From: Stratiolaelaps scimitus | Taxonomy: Eukaryota; Arthropoda; Arachnida; Mesostigmata; Laelapidae | Length of the DNA: 64,000 nucleotides | Direction of reading: 5' to 3' | Assembly (NCBI GenBank): GCA_019614645.1 | Contig: JABWDB010000034.1 | Location: 2,418,001-2,482,000 of the forward strand | Shown: one piece after another, positions 45,129 through 58,099 of the stretch | Layout: the number at the start of each line of letters is the position of its first letter | Position numbering within the stretch: position 1 is the first letter of the stretch | Notes under the pieces: model-generated | Seen by the model: the letters and a program-made list of their open reading frames with translations, nothing else | Databases searched by the model: none | Told to the model about the DNA's origin: nothing | Position numbers and translations under genes: made by a program

Positions 45129-47700
45129 AATTTCGATTGTTTTGTATCTATCCAACATGTCGCGGGGGCTATACTTCAAATTTAGAACTTCCGGCATTAA
45201 CAGTTCATGTGAATGCCATTGGAAATCCTAACCGCAGATGAATGAGTCGATCGCACGCTGTTTGTCGCTTGAGCTCTTAACATGCTTGATTGGTATATTG
45301 GAAATTAGATAGCGTTCACCCAATATGCAATAAGAAATATCAAGTATTCAAATTGGTGATCAGTATCCGCTATGGTGTCATACCACATACGGTGTGGCAG
45401 CTATACTCTCTAATGGGCCATCAATCGACGAGGGAACGATTCAATGTACTATAGTGCAGTTTGTTCACAGTAAACTGCAATTTGCTCCTCTATGATCTGA
45501 TCTTCAAGATAGCCATATACTATACTTCTACCCCGTGCGCGCCGGCCCTCAGCTAAAATCCAGCAAAAAAAGCCACGACTTTGCGCTCGCTGAGCTTCAC
45601 TCAAAAGTCGTCATTCATTGGCATCGTCAAGGACAGCTCCTTGTTAGATGCCTTATGAACGAACACTTCTCGTCAGATGCATCCAACAAGATGTTCGTGT
45701 GTGAGCCAGTTTGCAGCTCCACCCTGGATCTCTCGTTCTCTCAAAGACATTTCGTTCAGTTAGCAGCCTAACTCTCCTCAGCTGCCTAGCCCCCCCCCCG
45801 CTCAGCAGAGCAGTTGTCCGCTTTTAGCGAACAACAACAGGTGCCACTTTAAAATTCCCCTAAAGCTCTGCGTCCGAGGGTGTGCGGGTGAGCAGGAGCA
45901 CTAGCAGAGTCTACGCACATCCAACAGATCCCTTCTCTCTCTGCCAACCTCCCCTGTCGGAGCTGTCGGAGCGTTGTCTCCCGTTGTCGAGCGCCTCTCC
46001 GCTTCGCCGTCACTCAGCTAATAGAACACGGACGGAACGTACAGGATGATGTCGCAAGACACAATGCTGACAGAGAGCCAAGCTCGACACACGGCAACAC
46101 ACACACACACACACGAACTCACGGCGTGCAGACTCATATACAGCCGTCCCGTCAAGGCAGTGTGACAAGAGCCAAATGACAGTTCGCTCGCGATGAAATT
46201 TTCCTCAAGCCGCTGGGAGCTCGCCCGAGCCCCCAAGAAGCAGGCTGCCTGGCCGAGACGCTCGGATCGCGGGCGGCGGCGGCCCGCGGACGGGCTAAGG
46301 CAGTTAATCTTCAGTTAGCGCGCCTCCGACCGACCGACGGGGAACCCTGGCGTTCCCCACGCTGGCCGTGTACGTAGACACCGCCGAGAAAACGGCGGCT
46401 GTCGGAGAACAGAGTCGGGAGGGCCGACAGCCAGCAGCTTACGCAGCAAGCGTGGACAAAGCGCAGCTGGCCAGAAGTGCACGGGTGTGTGTGTTTGTGC
46501 TTCGCCAGAGGCTGGGTTCAGCCTCACTAGAGACAAGGGTAAGGCTACGATACCGCCTCGCCACAGAGGTGCGGGCCTCCCGAACGACGCCTCCCCTCAC
46601 GCGAAGAGGGACACTCCTACCTTTGGAACCACTGCCGATACTACCGCCGTGTGTTCGTGTCTGTCTTCGCACTTTATTGCGTCACCATCACTGGAGGAGG
46701 CCGAGGAGGAGAATTGTCAAGATTAATGCGTCCGTGCGTTCAGCCTAACTGAGGATAACAGATACTCAGCTAGACAGGAGGGAACCGGACGAAATAAAGC
46801 GGTGGAAACGACGCCAGCGGGAGAAGCCAAGGCGGGCCGTACTGTGAGGCAACGAGAGGCGCTATCAGGCGAGAAGCGGCAGTAGGTGATGCGGCCTAAT
46901 GTTATCACATGGGGTGGAACGCCGGCACAGAACGACGATTAGTTGCCATCAACCATCTATCATTAATGGTTATCCAATCGTCGTCAGTCGGCTTTGTCTC
47001 GTCTCGACTCGGTGGTGGGCGTCAAGCGGCAGCGAGAAGCTAACGGATGCCCAACGTATTTGTTCGACGTTATTATATTTACACATACGCTACGTATATA
47101 ACAATTTCCACGCAGAGATGAGGCCGATGATCCGGCTCTGCTCACCAAGGCCACTCCTGTTCAAACATGAGGAGCTCTCGAGCGGGTCGCGAATGTCGAG
47201 CGCAAAGCTCGAAGCTTCGATTTTGCCAAACAGAGCTGTATAGTGTGGCCCGGATGGGGGGGGGGGCGGTCGTATGTAAATAAATACCAAAATAAGTCGC
47301 TCTCTGCGCGCTGCTGATCGCAATATGCAAAGACTGTGTTACATTGTGCCTGCCGGCTGCGACCACTTCGACCTCGACAAATGTCATTCCTTCACAAGTT
47401 CCTGGCAGCAATTGACGTAGATGACGTGGGCGATACCGCTTTTACACGCTCACAGATTTGCGTTTGTGTACGTGTTTACATGAGAGGTTACCGTCGGGTG
47501 AAGTGTAATTTGCTTGCCTGCGTACGACCACGGGCAACGACATGAAACAATGGTCGCGTGTGACCTCGACGATGCAATCGCCTGTGGGCCAAGCCTGCTA
47601 CCACGAAATGTACCTCCCCATAGACATGCCCTTCGGCTGTCGTGTGACAATAATTCCTCCATCTTGATTCGATGTGATATTTTCGAATATTGTCATTGAC
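45129..47700. other. No supported gene
   Basis: AT-rich to about 45.5 kb, then GC-rich. It contains a weak 8-bp inverted repeat near 45460, CA repeats near 46098, and several overlapping frames at 46.3-46.8 kb with no recognised domain. Confidence 0.5.
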
Positions 47701-48218
47701 ATCCATTTTGGATAACACACACACAATAGGAGCATTGGCAGCTACATATATGCAGCAAATACGAGATGTCTCATTACGATATCAGATGGTTTCAATCATA
47801 CCGCCTTGTATTTTGCGGTGTATGTGTTATTTTAATTGGCTCCCGACAACAGGCAAGTCTTAATCAGATTGAACTGAAAGTCTGACCAATACGGACGGAA
47901 GAGGCTATTGTATTCACTAATCTTCGTTTCCATCTAAAGTCTGCATAATATCGCTACATTTCATCCCTCTCGATTTATACGTCTATACAAACACATATCG
48001 CCCATGTGCTTTCGTAGTTTGCGTAATGTTTGAAACGGTATGTATTGATGCCACAGCATATTCGGCCCAAGCATACTCTCGGAAGACTACCCGAATGGTA
48101 AAGAATGGGACTGAGCAGCAACAAATGTGTATATAAGAAACACATCAGGTAGGCATGGTTTTCGAACATGTTAGGGTTAGCTCGAGGCAATGACGTTCCT
48201 TGAGCGCGACAGGTTCCT
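47701..48218. other. AT-rich stretch without a supported gene
   Basis: Short frames only. It forms the left flank of a SINE insertion. Confidence 0.5.
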
Positions 48219-48233
48219 TGCTGCTTCCAGACA
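48219..48233. repeat. Target-site duplication, left copy
   Basis: TGCTGCTTCCAGACA, identical to 48498-48512. Confidence 0.85.
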
Positions 48234-48497
48234 AAACTGTTCTTCGAGCTGACCCTCAGCTGTTCCCCTATCTGACAGACCTCAGCTCTTAGCCTTTAGG
48301 TATTACTATGAGGACCTGTCGGGGCCACCTTTGCTTATTCTCTGCCTTACTCGTACCTGACAAGAATCCTCAGATAAAGAAAGATGATAAAGAACTCCCA
48401 AGATTCTCCAAAGCGCCTGACAGGATTTGAACCCAACACACACGTGTCCCTCCGGTCTAGTAGTCTAAGACGCTCACCACTAGACCATCCAGGGGAC
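48234..48497 (-). mobile_element. tRNA-derived SINE, family B, with 15-bp target-site duplication
   Basis: Read on the minus strand, the 264-bp insert starts at the duplication boundary with GTCCCCTGGATGG, a tRNA-like 5' end. An A box follows (TGGTCTAGTGGTGAGCG, complement of about 48471-48487) and a B box (GGGTTCAAATCCT, complement of 48422-48434). An unrelated body of about 190 bp then runs to 48234. A perfect 15-bp direct repeat flanks the insert, as expected for LINE-assisted retroposition. The tRNA-like part lacks a pairing acceptor stem, so it is not a functional tRNA. The 3' end is not A-rich, which suggests a tail recognised by a partner LINE rather than poly(A). The body does not match the other SINE-like elements in the window. 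Confidence 0.8.
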
Positions 48498-48512
48498 TGC
48501 TGCTTCCAGACA
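48498..48512. repeat. Target-site duplication, right copy
   Basis: TGCTGCTTCCAGACA, identical to 48219-48233. Its last 12 bases also pair with 48526-48537, so the original target contained one arm of a short inverted repeat. Confidence 0.85.
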
Positions 48513-49398
48513 GACAGGTAGCTGGTGTCTGGAAGCAACAACCAGCACCAACTCATGACACTACGACGACCCGTCACTGCTACGTACAACTATTTTCCAT
48601 ACTCTGTTAGGGTTTCGTATCACTGTGATCCGAAGGATCCATGTCAGACTTCGAAGGCGTTTCTTCTTATCGAAGGGCGTGTTGGTGAACGCAGGCTATC
48701 CTCTGCCTCGTGTACTACGTAGGCCGGCAGCCTACGTTGGCGGTTGTGTTGCTGGCTGTGCGCGTAGATGAGATATCATTATTGCTCCTCGATCTGCCCC
48801 TGCAGACTTCGGTCGTTCTCGGTGCTAGTTCGGCCTAGCCTGCGTCTAGCGCCTTCGAGCGCACTTGAGCAATGCGAACGCTGCGGGGTTGCCCTGTGCC
48901 TGCCGGTCGGCTCGTTTATCAGCGCGTTTGGCCGGGTGGCCGGTGGCCGACGGGCGGCCGCACCCGACGTTGGTCCGACGTTGGCAGATATTAGAGTCGT
49001 CGCTTTGTTCAGGCCTGCTCTACAGAGCAACTCTACAACCTCGTCTACCCAGCCTTTCATTGGCAGGACGCCGAGAGCGGCGCCGGACAGCGATAGCAGG
49101 GCCAGCAGGCCTAACTGAGGCGGCCGTGTACGGTAGCGCTCAACAGCGGCGTCAGGACGAACCGTGCACCCCAAAGCCGCCCAAGGGAAATAAATCGTCT
49201 CAGTGAAATATACATTCTTGTCTGTGCTGCCGCAGCAACTACAAGCAACGGAGAGCAGGAGAACGGTGAACGAAGGGCTGCAGCCAGCTCCAGGCGCCAC
49301 CGTCCGTAGAGAGCGCAGGGCAATCCGAATCCGGCACACAAAATCTGTAGCACATCTGAGCGTCGTAGGTAGCCAGACACTGCAGCTCCAAGTGTTGG

Positions 49399-49429
49399 CT
49401 CTCTCTCTCTCTCTCCCTCTCTCTCTCCT
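49399..49429. repeat. CT dinucleotide tract
   Basis: CT repeat with one CCC interruption. Confidence 0.9.
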
Positions 49430-49668
49430 TTGAGCTTCTATACGGCAGTTCAAACAGATCTCCCTCCGGCCAGTATACGTGGGCTAAGCTACCTTCAGCG
49501 GGGACTTTCAGTTCAACATAAGTAGTAGCAAACGGCAGTGGTACTATAGTAAGAGGTGAAGCCCTTACTGCCATCGGTGGTGCTGGTGATGGTGGCGGCG
49601 ATGCTCCTGCTGCAGCACTGATAGCCCTTCGGCGCTTATGGTACGTTGGCGTCTATGTGCTTAGGGGG

Positions 49669-49706
49669 GAAGAGAGAGAGAGACAGCCAGAGAGAGAGAG
49701 AGAGAA
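49669..49706. repeat. GA-rich simple repeat
   Basis: Two GA runs separated by ACAGCC. Confidence 0.85.
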
Positions 49707-50425
49707 AAAGAGAAAGCGAACGCCTGAATCCTCCTGGGAACATCGTGTTAGCCAGTTGGCTGTCGACGGTGGACCGTAGCGAAGGACGATGTCCGAGGCT
49801 CATTGCACCGTTTGGTCGACCACGAAGCAACGGAAAGCCAGCCGACCAGTCGGACCACAAGCCAAAATGAGACGATGGAGCCGCCCGTGTTACAGCCGTC
49901 TCTATGAGAGGGGTTAACACCGAGGGGATCGCCCGGTATATGCAGGCGCACACGGCCCCAAAGAACCCCAATACGCTGCGGCCAACCAAAATGACTCAAG
50001 AATCAGATTGGTGTAACTGCATCCGACGTAGTTCCTTGCAGTCGTTCCAGTGGAATTCATTACCGTTTCGCAACATGCGGGGATTGTATTTACGGTAGAC
50101 GAATGGTGACCTCACAGACCTGCCACGACAGTTCCTTCGATCGGTTCATTTGCTGGTATTACAGGAGAACAGCCGTGTATCTCGTAGGACAGTAGTAGAG
50201 TCGCTGTCACCACCGGGCCCATTGACATATAATACCTCATATGCTGACGAGGATGGGGCTAGCGGAGCGTCCCAGCGTGTCGGATTAGTCCCTCTGAAGT
50301 GGTCTCCGTTTGCCATTTGCAGGTAGGTCTGCCACCGTGGCCACTGAAGCCATCAAAATGTCGGCAGAGCAGCATGTAGGATCGGATGGCATCGATAACT
50401 TCGCAACGAAAGGGGCTTCGGGGAA

Positions 50426-50478
50426 AGCTAGCCTAGGTTCGCCTCGCCTCAACGACAGCTAGCCTAGGTTCGCCTCGC
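50426..50478. repeat. Short tandem duplication, period 31 bp
   Basis: A 22-bp sequence starting AGCTAGCCTAGGTTCGCC occurs at 50426-50447 and again at 50457-50478, separated by CTCAACGAC-type spacer. Confidence 0.9.
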
Positions 50479-51176
50479 TTCGCCGAAAGCATGAAGCAGG
50501 ATCTGCGGCGACCTGCAATGGGTCGCTAAAGCCGCTCGCCGAGCCGTCGCGTATGAAGTAGTGTTCAATGGGGACGAACGACGACCACGATGGCGGAAGC
50601 GGCTGCAGAAGAGACAGCTACACAGAAGCTATAGGGCGACATGCTGAAGCTATATAGCTTTACGCTGGCGTCATGTAGAAACGCATTGCGTAGGGTATAT
50701 AGCAGCTAGCGGATGGATAGATAGATGGCTTCATTGAATTAAATAACTCTGTGCTTATATTATGCTAATGTCAGCCCCCTCCCCCCCCCCGTTCTCCAAC
50801 TACTGCCACTACTACACAACCCGTCCGGCCCTTGTGGCTATGGTGGCAGCTAGAGGCGCCCCCCTGCTGGCCAGCCCAGGGAGGGACTGGCCGAGCTGGC
50901 TACACTGAAGGCAAAAGGCGGAAGCTGGCAGGCCTTCGCAGCCTGCACCAAGCCACCGGCCCCATTGAAACTAATTCGCTTGCTACCGCTAGCGGCCACG
51001 GCAGGCTCGCGACGCTGCCCGCCATTCTGTATCGGCTATGCGTTGCCATGGAGGCTTCGCTATGCAGCGCACCTCTCTCTCTCTCCTACCCCGAGCATTC
51101 TCTTCCTCAATCTCTGTCCGTCGTTGCCCCCTTTTAAAGTGAGATTTCTAGTCATACATATTCATATGAAGGGAAC

Positions 51177-51190
51177 GGCCGGCCGGCCGG
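51177..51190. repeat. GGCC tetranucleotide tract
   Basis: About three and a half perfect units. Confidence 0.85.
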
Positions 51191-51387
51191 AGGCCAGCGA
51201 GCCTGTCGATGTTTAGAATGAATGCTGACTCAGCCCCGACCGAGTTTCCCGAGCGTCCCTTACCTTACCGCCGTGGAGCCTAAGTGGCACGGCAAGGTAG
51301 CGTAGCCCCGTGGCCCCTTCGAGGCTGACATACAACGAGCCGGATGGGGTGGGGTATACTGCGCTCTGCAGACCCTTTTGATAGTAG

Positions 51388-51408
51388 ATATATATATATA
51401 TATATATA
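51388..51408. repeat. TA dinucleotide tract
   Basis: About 21 bp of TA alternation. Confidence 0.9.
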
Positions 51409-54400
51409 CGCTAAAGAGAACGGAAAAAATAGCAGCTGAACAGACTAGTAGTACCTCCGGAGCTGTGGTGTTGGATATTTGGTGCGGAGTCCGGAACTAG
51501 CCGGGGGCAGGATGGGGAAGAGGAACCTAGAGATTCGGGTGATGGAAAAGCGGTTCACTAAGTCTTGCTGCACGACGGCCATCCCTCAGTAGTAGTAAGG
51601 GCACACGATGAACCGGCGGAGTACCTTTCAAGAAAAACGCGCAGCGTAGCGTCGATACTGTTCTAGCAGAGGCTGCATCGACCACTTTTGGCAGCCCACA
51701 GAGTCAGGGGGCCGGGCGGGCGGGCGGTCTCCCTCTGACAGGCGTACTTTCTTCCCCTGGTCATCGTCTGCTGCCACAGGCTACGGCGAAGACCAGGAAG
51801 GCAAGAGAAAAAAGAGATCGAAGCGAGCCTCAGAGGATCTTTGACGACCGCCGGCCAGGCCAGATCAGTCAGCAGCTAGGGAGGAAGGCTCCTGAGCCGG
51901 TCCTCGGACTCGGCCGAGTTTCCTTGTAAGTAGCAATATTATAACGTCATTTTAAAGCTGATGGCCAGAACCGCGCAAGCTGCCGAACCGGTCGACGACT
52001 AGCCGCACTTCAATCCGCTGGCTCCCGTTGTACTTTCAGCCTGGTGATTCGCTGCCTGCTGTAGTTCTCAACCGGTTGGGCCACACGCGTGGGCCAGCCT
52101 CTGCTCCAGCATCCACAATTCCCGTTGTGCAGACGGAGGGAAATCTCTCTCTCTCTGTCTCTCTCCCTGCCTCGATTCCTCTTCTTATTTTGAGATGGCG
52201 AGCCTTCAGTCCAGCGACTCAACTTTAACAATTTGTCCAGAACGATTGCGCAGTCAGAAATCGCTCACCGCCAAGCGAACTAGGCCGTTTACCAGCGGCG
52301 TATCGACACCGCTCAAGTTCATCGTGAATTACTCGGCTTCGAGCAGCGGCAGGGCAACGTTAAAGTAGCAGCGCCAAGTGTACTATTATATAATACAATA
52401 TCAATGAGCGCGCCTTTCTAGCTGGCAAGGTATAATAGCTCAGGCCGGGTGAAAAAGAAGGCCGCCGGGAGAGGTAGGTACGTCGCATAGGTGGGCACAA
52501 TGGCAAAGCCAATCGAATAGACAATTGAAGCACTGCGTATCCTTCATGTCTTTCTCTATCTACCTCGCTCATTTCCACGCCGGCAGATCTCAGCAGGCGA
52601 CGAGGCAATACGGACATACAGCATTGCTCTTTCAGGACGAGCCGCTATCCGCCGCACAGGCTGGCGCTGCACAGTTATCGCTCTCGTTCACAATCGAGGC
52701 CAGGTGAAGAGAGGCTCATCTCACGGCTTCCTCACCGTTCGACAGGCCGCAATTGGCCCGCACGTTCCGTGGCAATAGACGTTGATCAAACGGTACGGTT
52801 TTCTGGCGCCTGATCAACACCAACACGGTACGTCTTGAGGTAAAGCGGTAACTCAAGCGCGAAGCTGCAAAGTGTCGAATCGTTGGTTGCTCAGAGGTCT
52901 ACTCTCTAAGTATTAGTTAACGAGACCTTAGGACGCAATCTGGCTGTAGTCGACGATGGGCAGCGTTGAAGACGGCAGGAGACGGATCTGCCTACAGCCT
53001 GCCAGACCACTACGAGCTGATAAATATAAATTGTTGCATCAGGCCGATACCATCGATTTGACATTACGCGAAATCTGAATAGTATTGCCATTATCTAACC
53101 ATCTGCTGTAGGTACTTTTCGATTTGAATCGATTCAGAATACGCCTACCAAAATGTCCGTGAAAATAAAAAATCCTACTAAATCGCCATGACTATCACAT
53201 GTATGACGGATTGGCTGACGGTTCCAGGAGGCTGACACCTCCCTTCAATGAGACGAGCTCATTATCTGTGGCACAATAATGAATAGTCTACATTTAATAT
53301 ACATTGCACATAGGAGACATTGTCACGAGACTCCTCGGATCTGTTCCTCAGATCGGCTGTACACTGCACACTGCACTTACTTATATAATATATAGGGGAG
53401 AAGCGGGCGTATCAAGTCATTGGAGCTGGCCACCGCCACCGACGTAATTTCTCCCTTTGTTCCTCTATGCCTTCCCTCGTTCTGCCACTTTGATTGAACC
53501 ACCTTGATTGACCACATCGTGGAAATGTCACCCTAAGTGAGCCAGAGAGAGCCAACATAGCGGGTCAGAGGGCCTGCCCCCGTTCACCCAGCGATTTATT
53601 GGGAAATGAATGTGCTGGTACCTATTCTTTGGGATGCTATTTTGCTTGGAACCCCACTCCAGCTTGTCCCATCGGACAGTGATACCAGCGTATTTACCAT
53701 GACTGGGAGAGGGTCAGCCTCCCCGAGCTGCAAGTGGAATCCACACGGTTCCAGCAGCTGGAATTCCCTCTTGTGGTCGTCGAAGCCGGCACGGAAGTGG
53801 CGAAAAAGGGTTCCCGATAGAGGACAGGGAACTCTGCCAGAGAATCAGGCTGGCTGTGCGAGAGGAGGTCGGCTCAGGCTGCCACGTAAGTGTGTGCGTA
53901 TGCACGCGCTTTTTTTCACACCATGAACAACCTGCTCCGTTTCCGTTGCACGTATGCGCCTAGAGTGGACAGCTCGATCTGCAGCGGCTGCCCGGGATAG
54001 CCTTGCGTCAGGTCAGATGTTGCTTTCGATGACCTGTACCTGGAAGGGCTTGGCCTTCAACACTGCCTCGTATTGCATCGCCGATCGTTAGCCGTAGCAA
54101 TCGTCAGCCACAGAATAGTGAGAGGCAGGTTGCGCCGTATGCGAATATCTGTGTATCTACGTGCCTAAGGAGAAGACCTATGACCAAAGGTTCCTACTGG
54201 CTGCCTCGCGGTAGGCATTAGCAACGGTAGCAGGCTTTTAGAGTTCGTCGTTCGTTGTCTGCGTGAACCTTTGTCTTGAATGTCTGCGAGACGTTACTTC
54301 CCCAAGACGTTGCTTGGGCCTTGCTGGCACTCGTACCACAGGCAATGGTTGTAGAAGTCGTATCCGCACTGCTGTGGCTAGAGCCGTGTATAGCGGGTAG

Positions 54401-54540
54401 CCGCAGCGGCGGCAGCGGCGACGACGTCCGACCGACCGACCGACGGACCCCGCAAGGCCGCTAACTCTACCTACTGGCTGAGAGGGCGGTCAATTAGCAC
54501 GGAGGCCGACGGCGAGAATGGGTCGACTGGAGGAGCAGTG

Positions 54541-54566
54541 GCGGCTGCGGCGGCGGCGGCACCAGC
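54541..54566. repeat. GGC trinucleotide tract
   Basis: Imperfect GGC repeat in sequence reading as poly-Ala or Gly. Confidence 0.85.
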
Positions 54567-54839
54567 GGCGGAACAACGCCGGCTAGCTAGACCCATTGGT
54601 AGCACTGGCCTGCAGCAGCAGCAGTCCCCAACAGCTAGGCAACGTCGGGAGAAAAAGAAGAGCCGGGACCAGGACGAAGCGAGCGAGCGAGCGAGCCCAC
54701 GCAGCCGCGCCCTAATGAAGAAGTCCTGATTAACTGGCTGCTGCGGGAGCGCCGGCAGCACCAGCAGCAGCAGACGTGACGAGCCCGAGACACTTTCACG
54801 CACATAGACGAGCAGAAGTAGAAGCATTCCACTTTATTC

Positions 54840-54887
54840 CTGCTGCCGCCACCGCCGCCGCCGCCACCGCCGCCACCGCCGCAGCCT
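54840..54887. repeat. GCC trinucleotide tract
   Basis: About 48 bp of GCC with ACC interruptions. Confidence 0.9.
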
Positions 54888-56886
54888 TTCCGACGATACA
54901 ACACGGCACGAACGGCCGAATCGCGGGGCTACTACAACGGGCACGCTATTGCAATGACTACTACTCGTCCTGCTTCAAGAACATGCAACGTACAGTGAAG
55001 GGTCGACAACGACGACGACGACCAAGATCCAAGAAGTGGCATGGACAACAACGAACGCTTTAGTGTCGGTATGCCTGCGAGGGGGGGCGGGGGGTGCCTA
55101 CGTAATTGGATGGTCCCGGGCGTTCGCCCCACTCGTAGTGAGGCAGTGTGCTATTATGCCCCTAGACTTTGTAAGATTAATTAACACGGAGCATTTTGCC
55201 AGCATTTCTAGTCGCTATTGCGGGCAGACATTCTGGTTCCGTCGTCGCAACATGCTGGCAACATGGCATTTTCTGTTCGGAAGAGCATACGCATTCGAAA
55301 GGTTGTAAACAATGTAATTCAATAAATGTTGTTATTTCTATACGCTGTGTCGGGCCGTGCTACGCCACATAATCCAGAAGTATGGCTTTCTCTGGTTATT
55401 TGGCCGCAAACGCTGCTGTTGTCACGTCGTCGGCGAAATCGCGGGGGTGGCGGCGGCGGCGGCCTGGACCCTATCCACAGATCGAGTTAGTCAACAATTT
55501 TAACGTTCGAGGTGGTGTGAAAACAGTGGGGCATATCTTCGTATCTGCACACCGCCAGTTCGCTGCATCCTCCTCCTCTCTCGTCGGCAGCTATCTTGTG
55601 TACACTCCAGCTATCATGTGTGTGTGTAGAAAGATCCCTGGCAGGGAATGAGGGCGTCGGAGGCGCCGGCGGTGGGAGCGGGGGTATTTGTGGAGATGGC
55701 CTGGTGACTTGGAGAGAAAGGAGCGCCAAGGGACTCCTCTGGGGGGGCAGCCTTGGACAGCCTTGGACGACGAGCACGCCCGGTCGACCTGGGTATTAAC
55801 GCCCGATAGACGTTCGCTCACCGATGCTGCCGACGTAACTGCGAGAGGAGAAAGCATCTAGATCGAGGGACCGAGCCTCGTCTCCTATACCACAGCACTG
55901 CTGGTCGGAAGCTAGTAGTAAATCCAAGCAAACGTAGGAGGCCCCTTGGACCCGCACGTCTTCTATTCGTTATTGCAACACCAGCGAAGCTACCCACACA
56001 GACACACCACACACACGCCGTCCCCGCGAACACACATACATTCGCCGGAACCGTTCGTCCAAACCGACGCATACTTTCCACACACACACACACAGGAACA
56101 CCTACAGTCTCTCCTGCTCGGTGGCCAGAACTACCTTGTTGTTTGTTAGTTAGTTGCAATAGCCAATCTAGCTAGGGGTAACAACGTCAGCAGCAGCCGC
56201 AGCGGTAGCCTTGGATAGCCGGCGTACCGGCAGCAGTCAGTGGTTATAGTGATAGCGCTAGGATAGTACCAGGACGAGAGCGGTAGTGGCACTGCGAATA
56301 CTGTCAGCCTAAGCAAAGTCCTGATTCAGGGCTGGGCCGAGCCTAGCCAAGCAGTTGGTCCAGTGGGCCTGCAAGCGTGCTAGACCAGTGCAGCAGCCAA
56401 AGCTATACCACTCGACGGCCATCGGAGAGTGGTTGGTTGACCTTAGAGGAGGAGGAACACGACGCGAACTTGCTCCACCGCCTATTTCCTACCTTCACTG
56501 GCTGCTTCACGGCGAGTCAAGCAGCAGCGGACACATGCGTCCTATACAAGCTCAAGGAATATGAGGATCGGGAGCGATGTGGCGATACAGGTGGATTATT
56601 CCCCGCTCCCGGCAGTGTGCACCGGCGTGCCCTGTGTACTCGAAGACGGGTATAATAACCCGAATGTGGGCAGCGGCTAAGGGTGGAGTTGGGGGAAACG
56701 CCAACAGGGACAGGCATCGGGTAGAAGTATGAGGGGTTGGTCGTGTGATCTAATTGGCTAGCTCAGCCTTCCACAGTTGAAGGTATTAGTGCTAAATACA
56801 GCTAGAGAGGAAGAGAGAGACAGAGAGAGAGAGAGACCACTGACGGAGATGTTAGGTTACGTCGGGTATGGTGAGATGATGCCCTT

Positions 56887-56911
56887 ATATATACATATAT
56901 ATATATATATA
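56887..56911. repeat. TA dinucleotide tract
   Basis: TA alternation with one ACA interruption. Confidence 0.9.
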
Positions 56912-58099
56912 CTCGCGAACCTATATGTATTATCACGGCTGGCTGTGGCCGGAACCCTTAACCTGAATCCGCAAGCGGTGAGTTGCGGTGTCTGGAGTGC
57001 TGTTGGCATTGCGCCTTCCCGACTTGCCGTACAACGGCTAACCTTACGTGCGTGTGTATGTGTGAGAGTGAATCAAGCCAATCGCGGAGTTGGCCTGGCT
57101 CACGGCACGCTTTCCACGTTGAGGTAAGTAGCCAGGCTAAGGTCGCCTGTCCCCACTTCACCGAACACTTCCCGGGCCACTCGACAAGCCCAAGGTCCCA
57201 TCCACAGCTCACCCCCGCCCGCCCGCCCGCCAACTAGACGGTTATAATTCCTCTCCTAGCAGCGCTCAGCTGTTACTCCAGTCCGGCTTTCTCCTTCTGC
57301 CCTGCCTCGACGTCGACGTCGACGCACCAACGGCCAATAATAGTGTTTCGAGGTAACTCCTTATCGGGGCGAGTGGGTAAACGAATTATTTACGCACGTT
57401 TGGTAAGCGTCGCTAGTAGAGACTGTGTGAGGGAGAAAGCAGCCCTGTGTCCTGGAAGGAATCGACAGCCACTGAGCAGCGGGACGGAGTCAGTCCCAAG
57501 GGCGGAACGTCCGCCTCCTCGTGTATATTCTCTCTTTATCTTTTCCTCTGTCGAGGTCTGCATCGAGAGAGACTTACAAAGGAGAAGCGAGGGCAATACA
57601 GAGTAAATACAGTTACATCAGCCAATGCTGTCAGCTGCGACATTTGCCTCTCACTGTTGCGGCGATCCTGAATCTCTGGCGATTCCTCCAGCCTTACGGT
57701 CCTGCCCTGTCCACCACGATCGGCAGTGTCGGACTCGCGGAGAGAGCTTTAATTGAAAACACCGGTTAGGCAGCTGGGGACCAACTCAGCTCGGACGGAC
57801 CACTTTACACGGGAGGGCGCGACACTCGTTTTGCCATTGCTCTTCTGGATCCGGACACAGCCCGTGTCGAGGCTTGCTGCACCGTCGGGTTGTTGCACCT
57901 TTCCGCGGCCCGATTCGCTGTAGGTGCTCCAGGTCGAGCTCACGACGACTGGTGAGCGAGGGAACGCTACAGAGGCCGAAGGGATGCCTGCGTTGGTGTA
58001 TACCGAGCACGAATACAGCTTGCAAGCGGCGTAGACAAATTCGCTCGAAGGCTGTGTTTGTTATTCGAGCAAATCGGGGCACCCTATCGGCCTAAGTCG

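Larger units (their letters stand above)
48720..52900. other. GC-rich block without a supported gene
   Basis: A minus-strand frame of 224 codons (48779-49453) is overlapped by frames in other phases and is partly Arg/Glu-rich from a CT repeat. No domain is recognised. It contains CT and GA tracts (49399-49429, 49669-49706), a 31-bp tandem duplication (50426-50478), a GGCC tract (51177-51190) and a TA tract (51388-51408). Confidence 0.5.

Noticed and set aside
48418..48497. Possible tRNA gene on the minus strand (A and B boxes present)
   Set aside because: The acceptor stem and T stem do not pair, and the sequence is the head of a 264-bp insert with a target-site duplication, so it is a SINE head.
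55319..55326. AATAAA-type polyadenylation signal after a short frame ending at 55308
   Set aside because: The upstream frame is unrecognised, and AATAAA is frequent in AT-richer sequence.
57120..57128. Consensus 5' splice site GAGGTAAGT
   Set aside because: One such match is expected by chance in a window of this size, and no exon with a convincing frame ends there.
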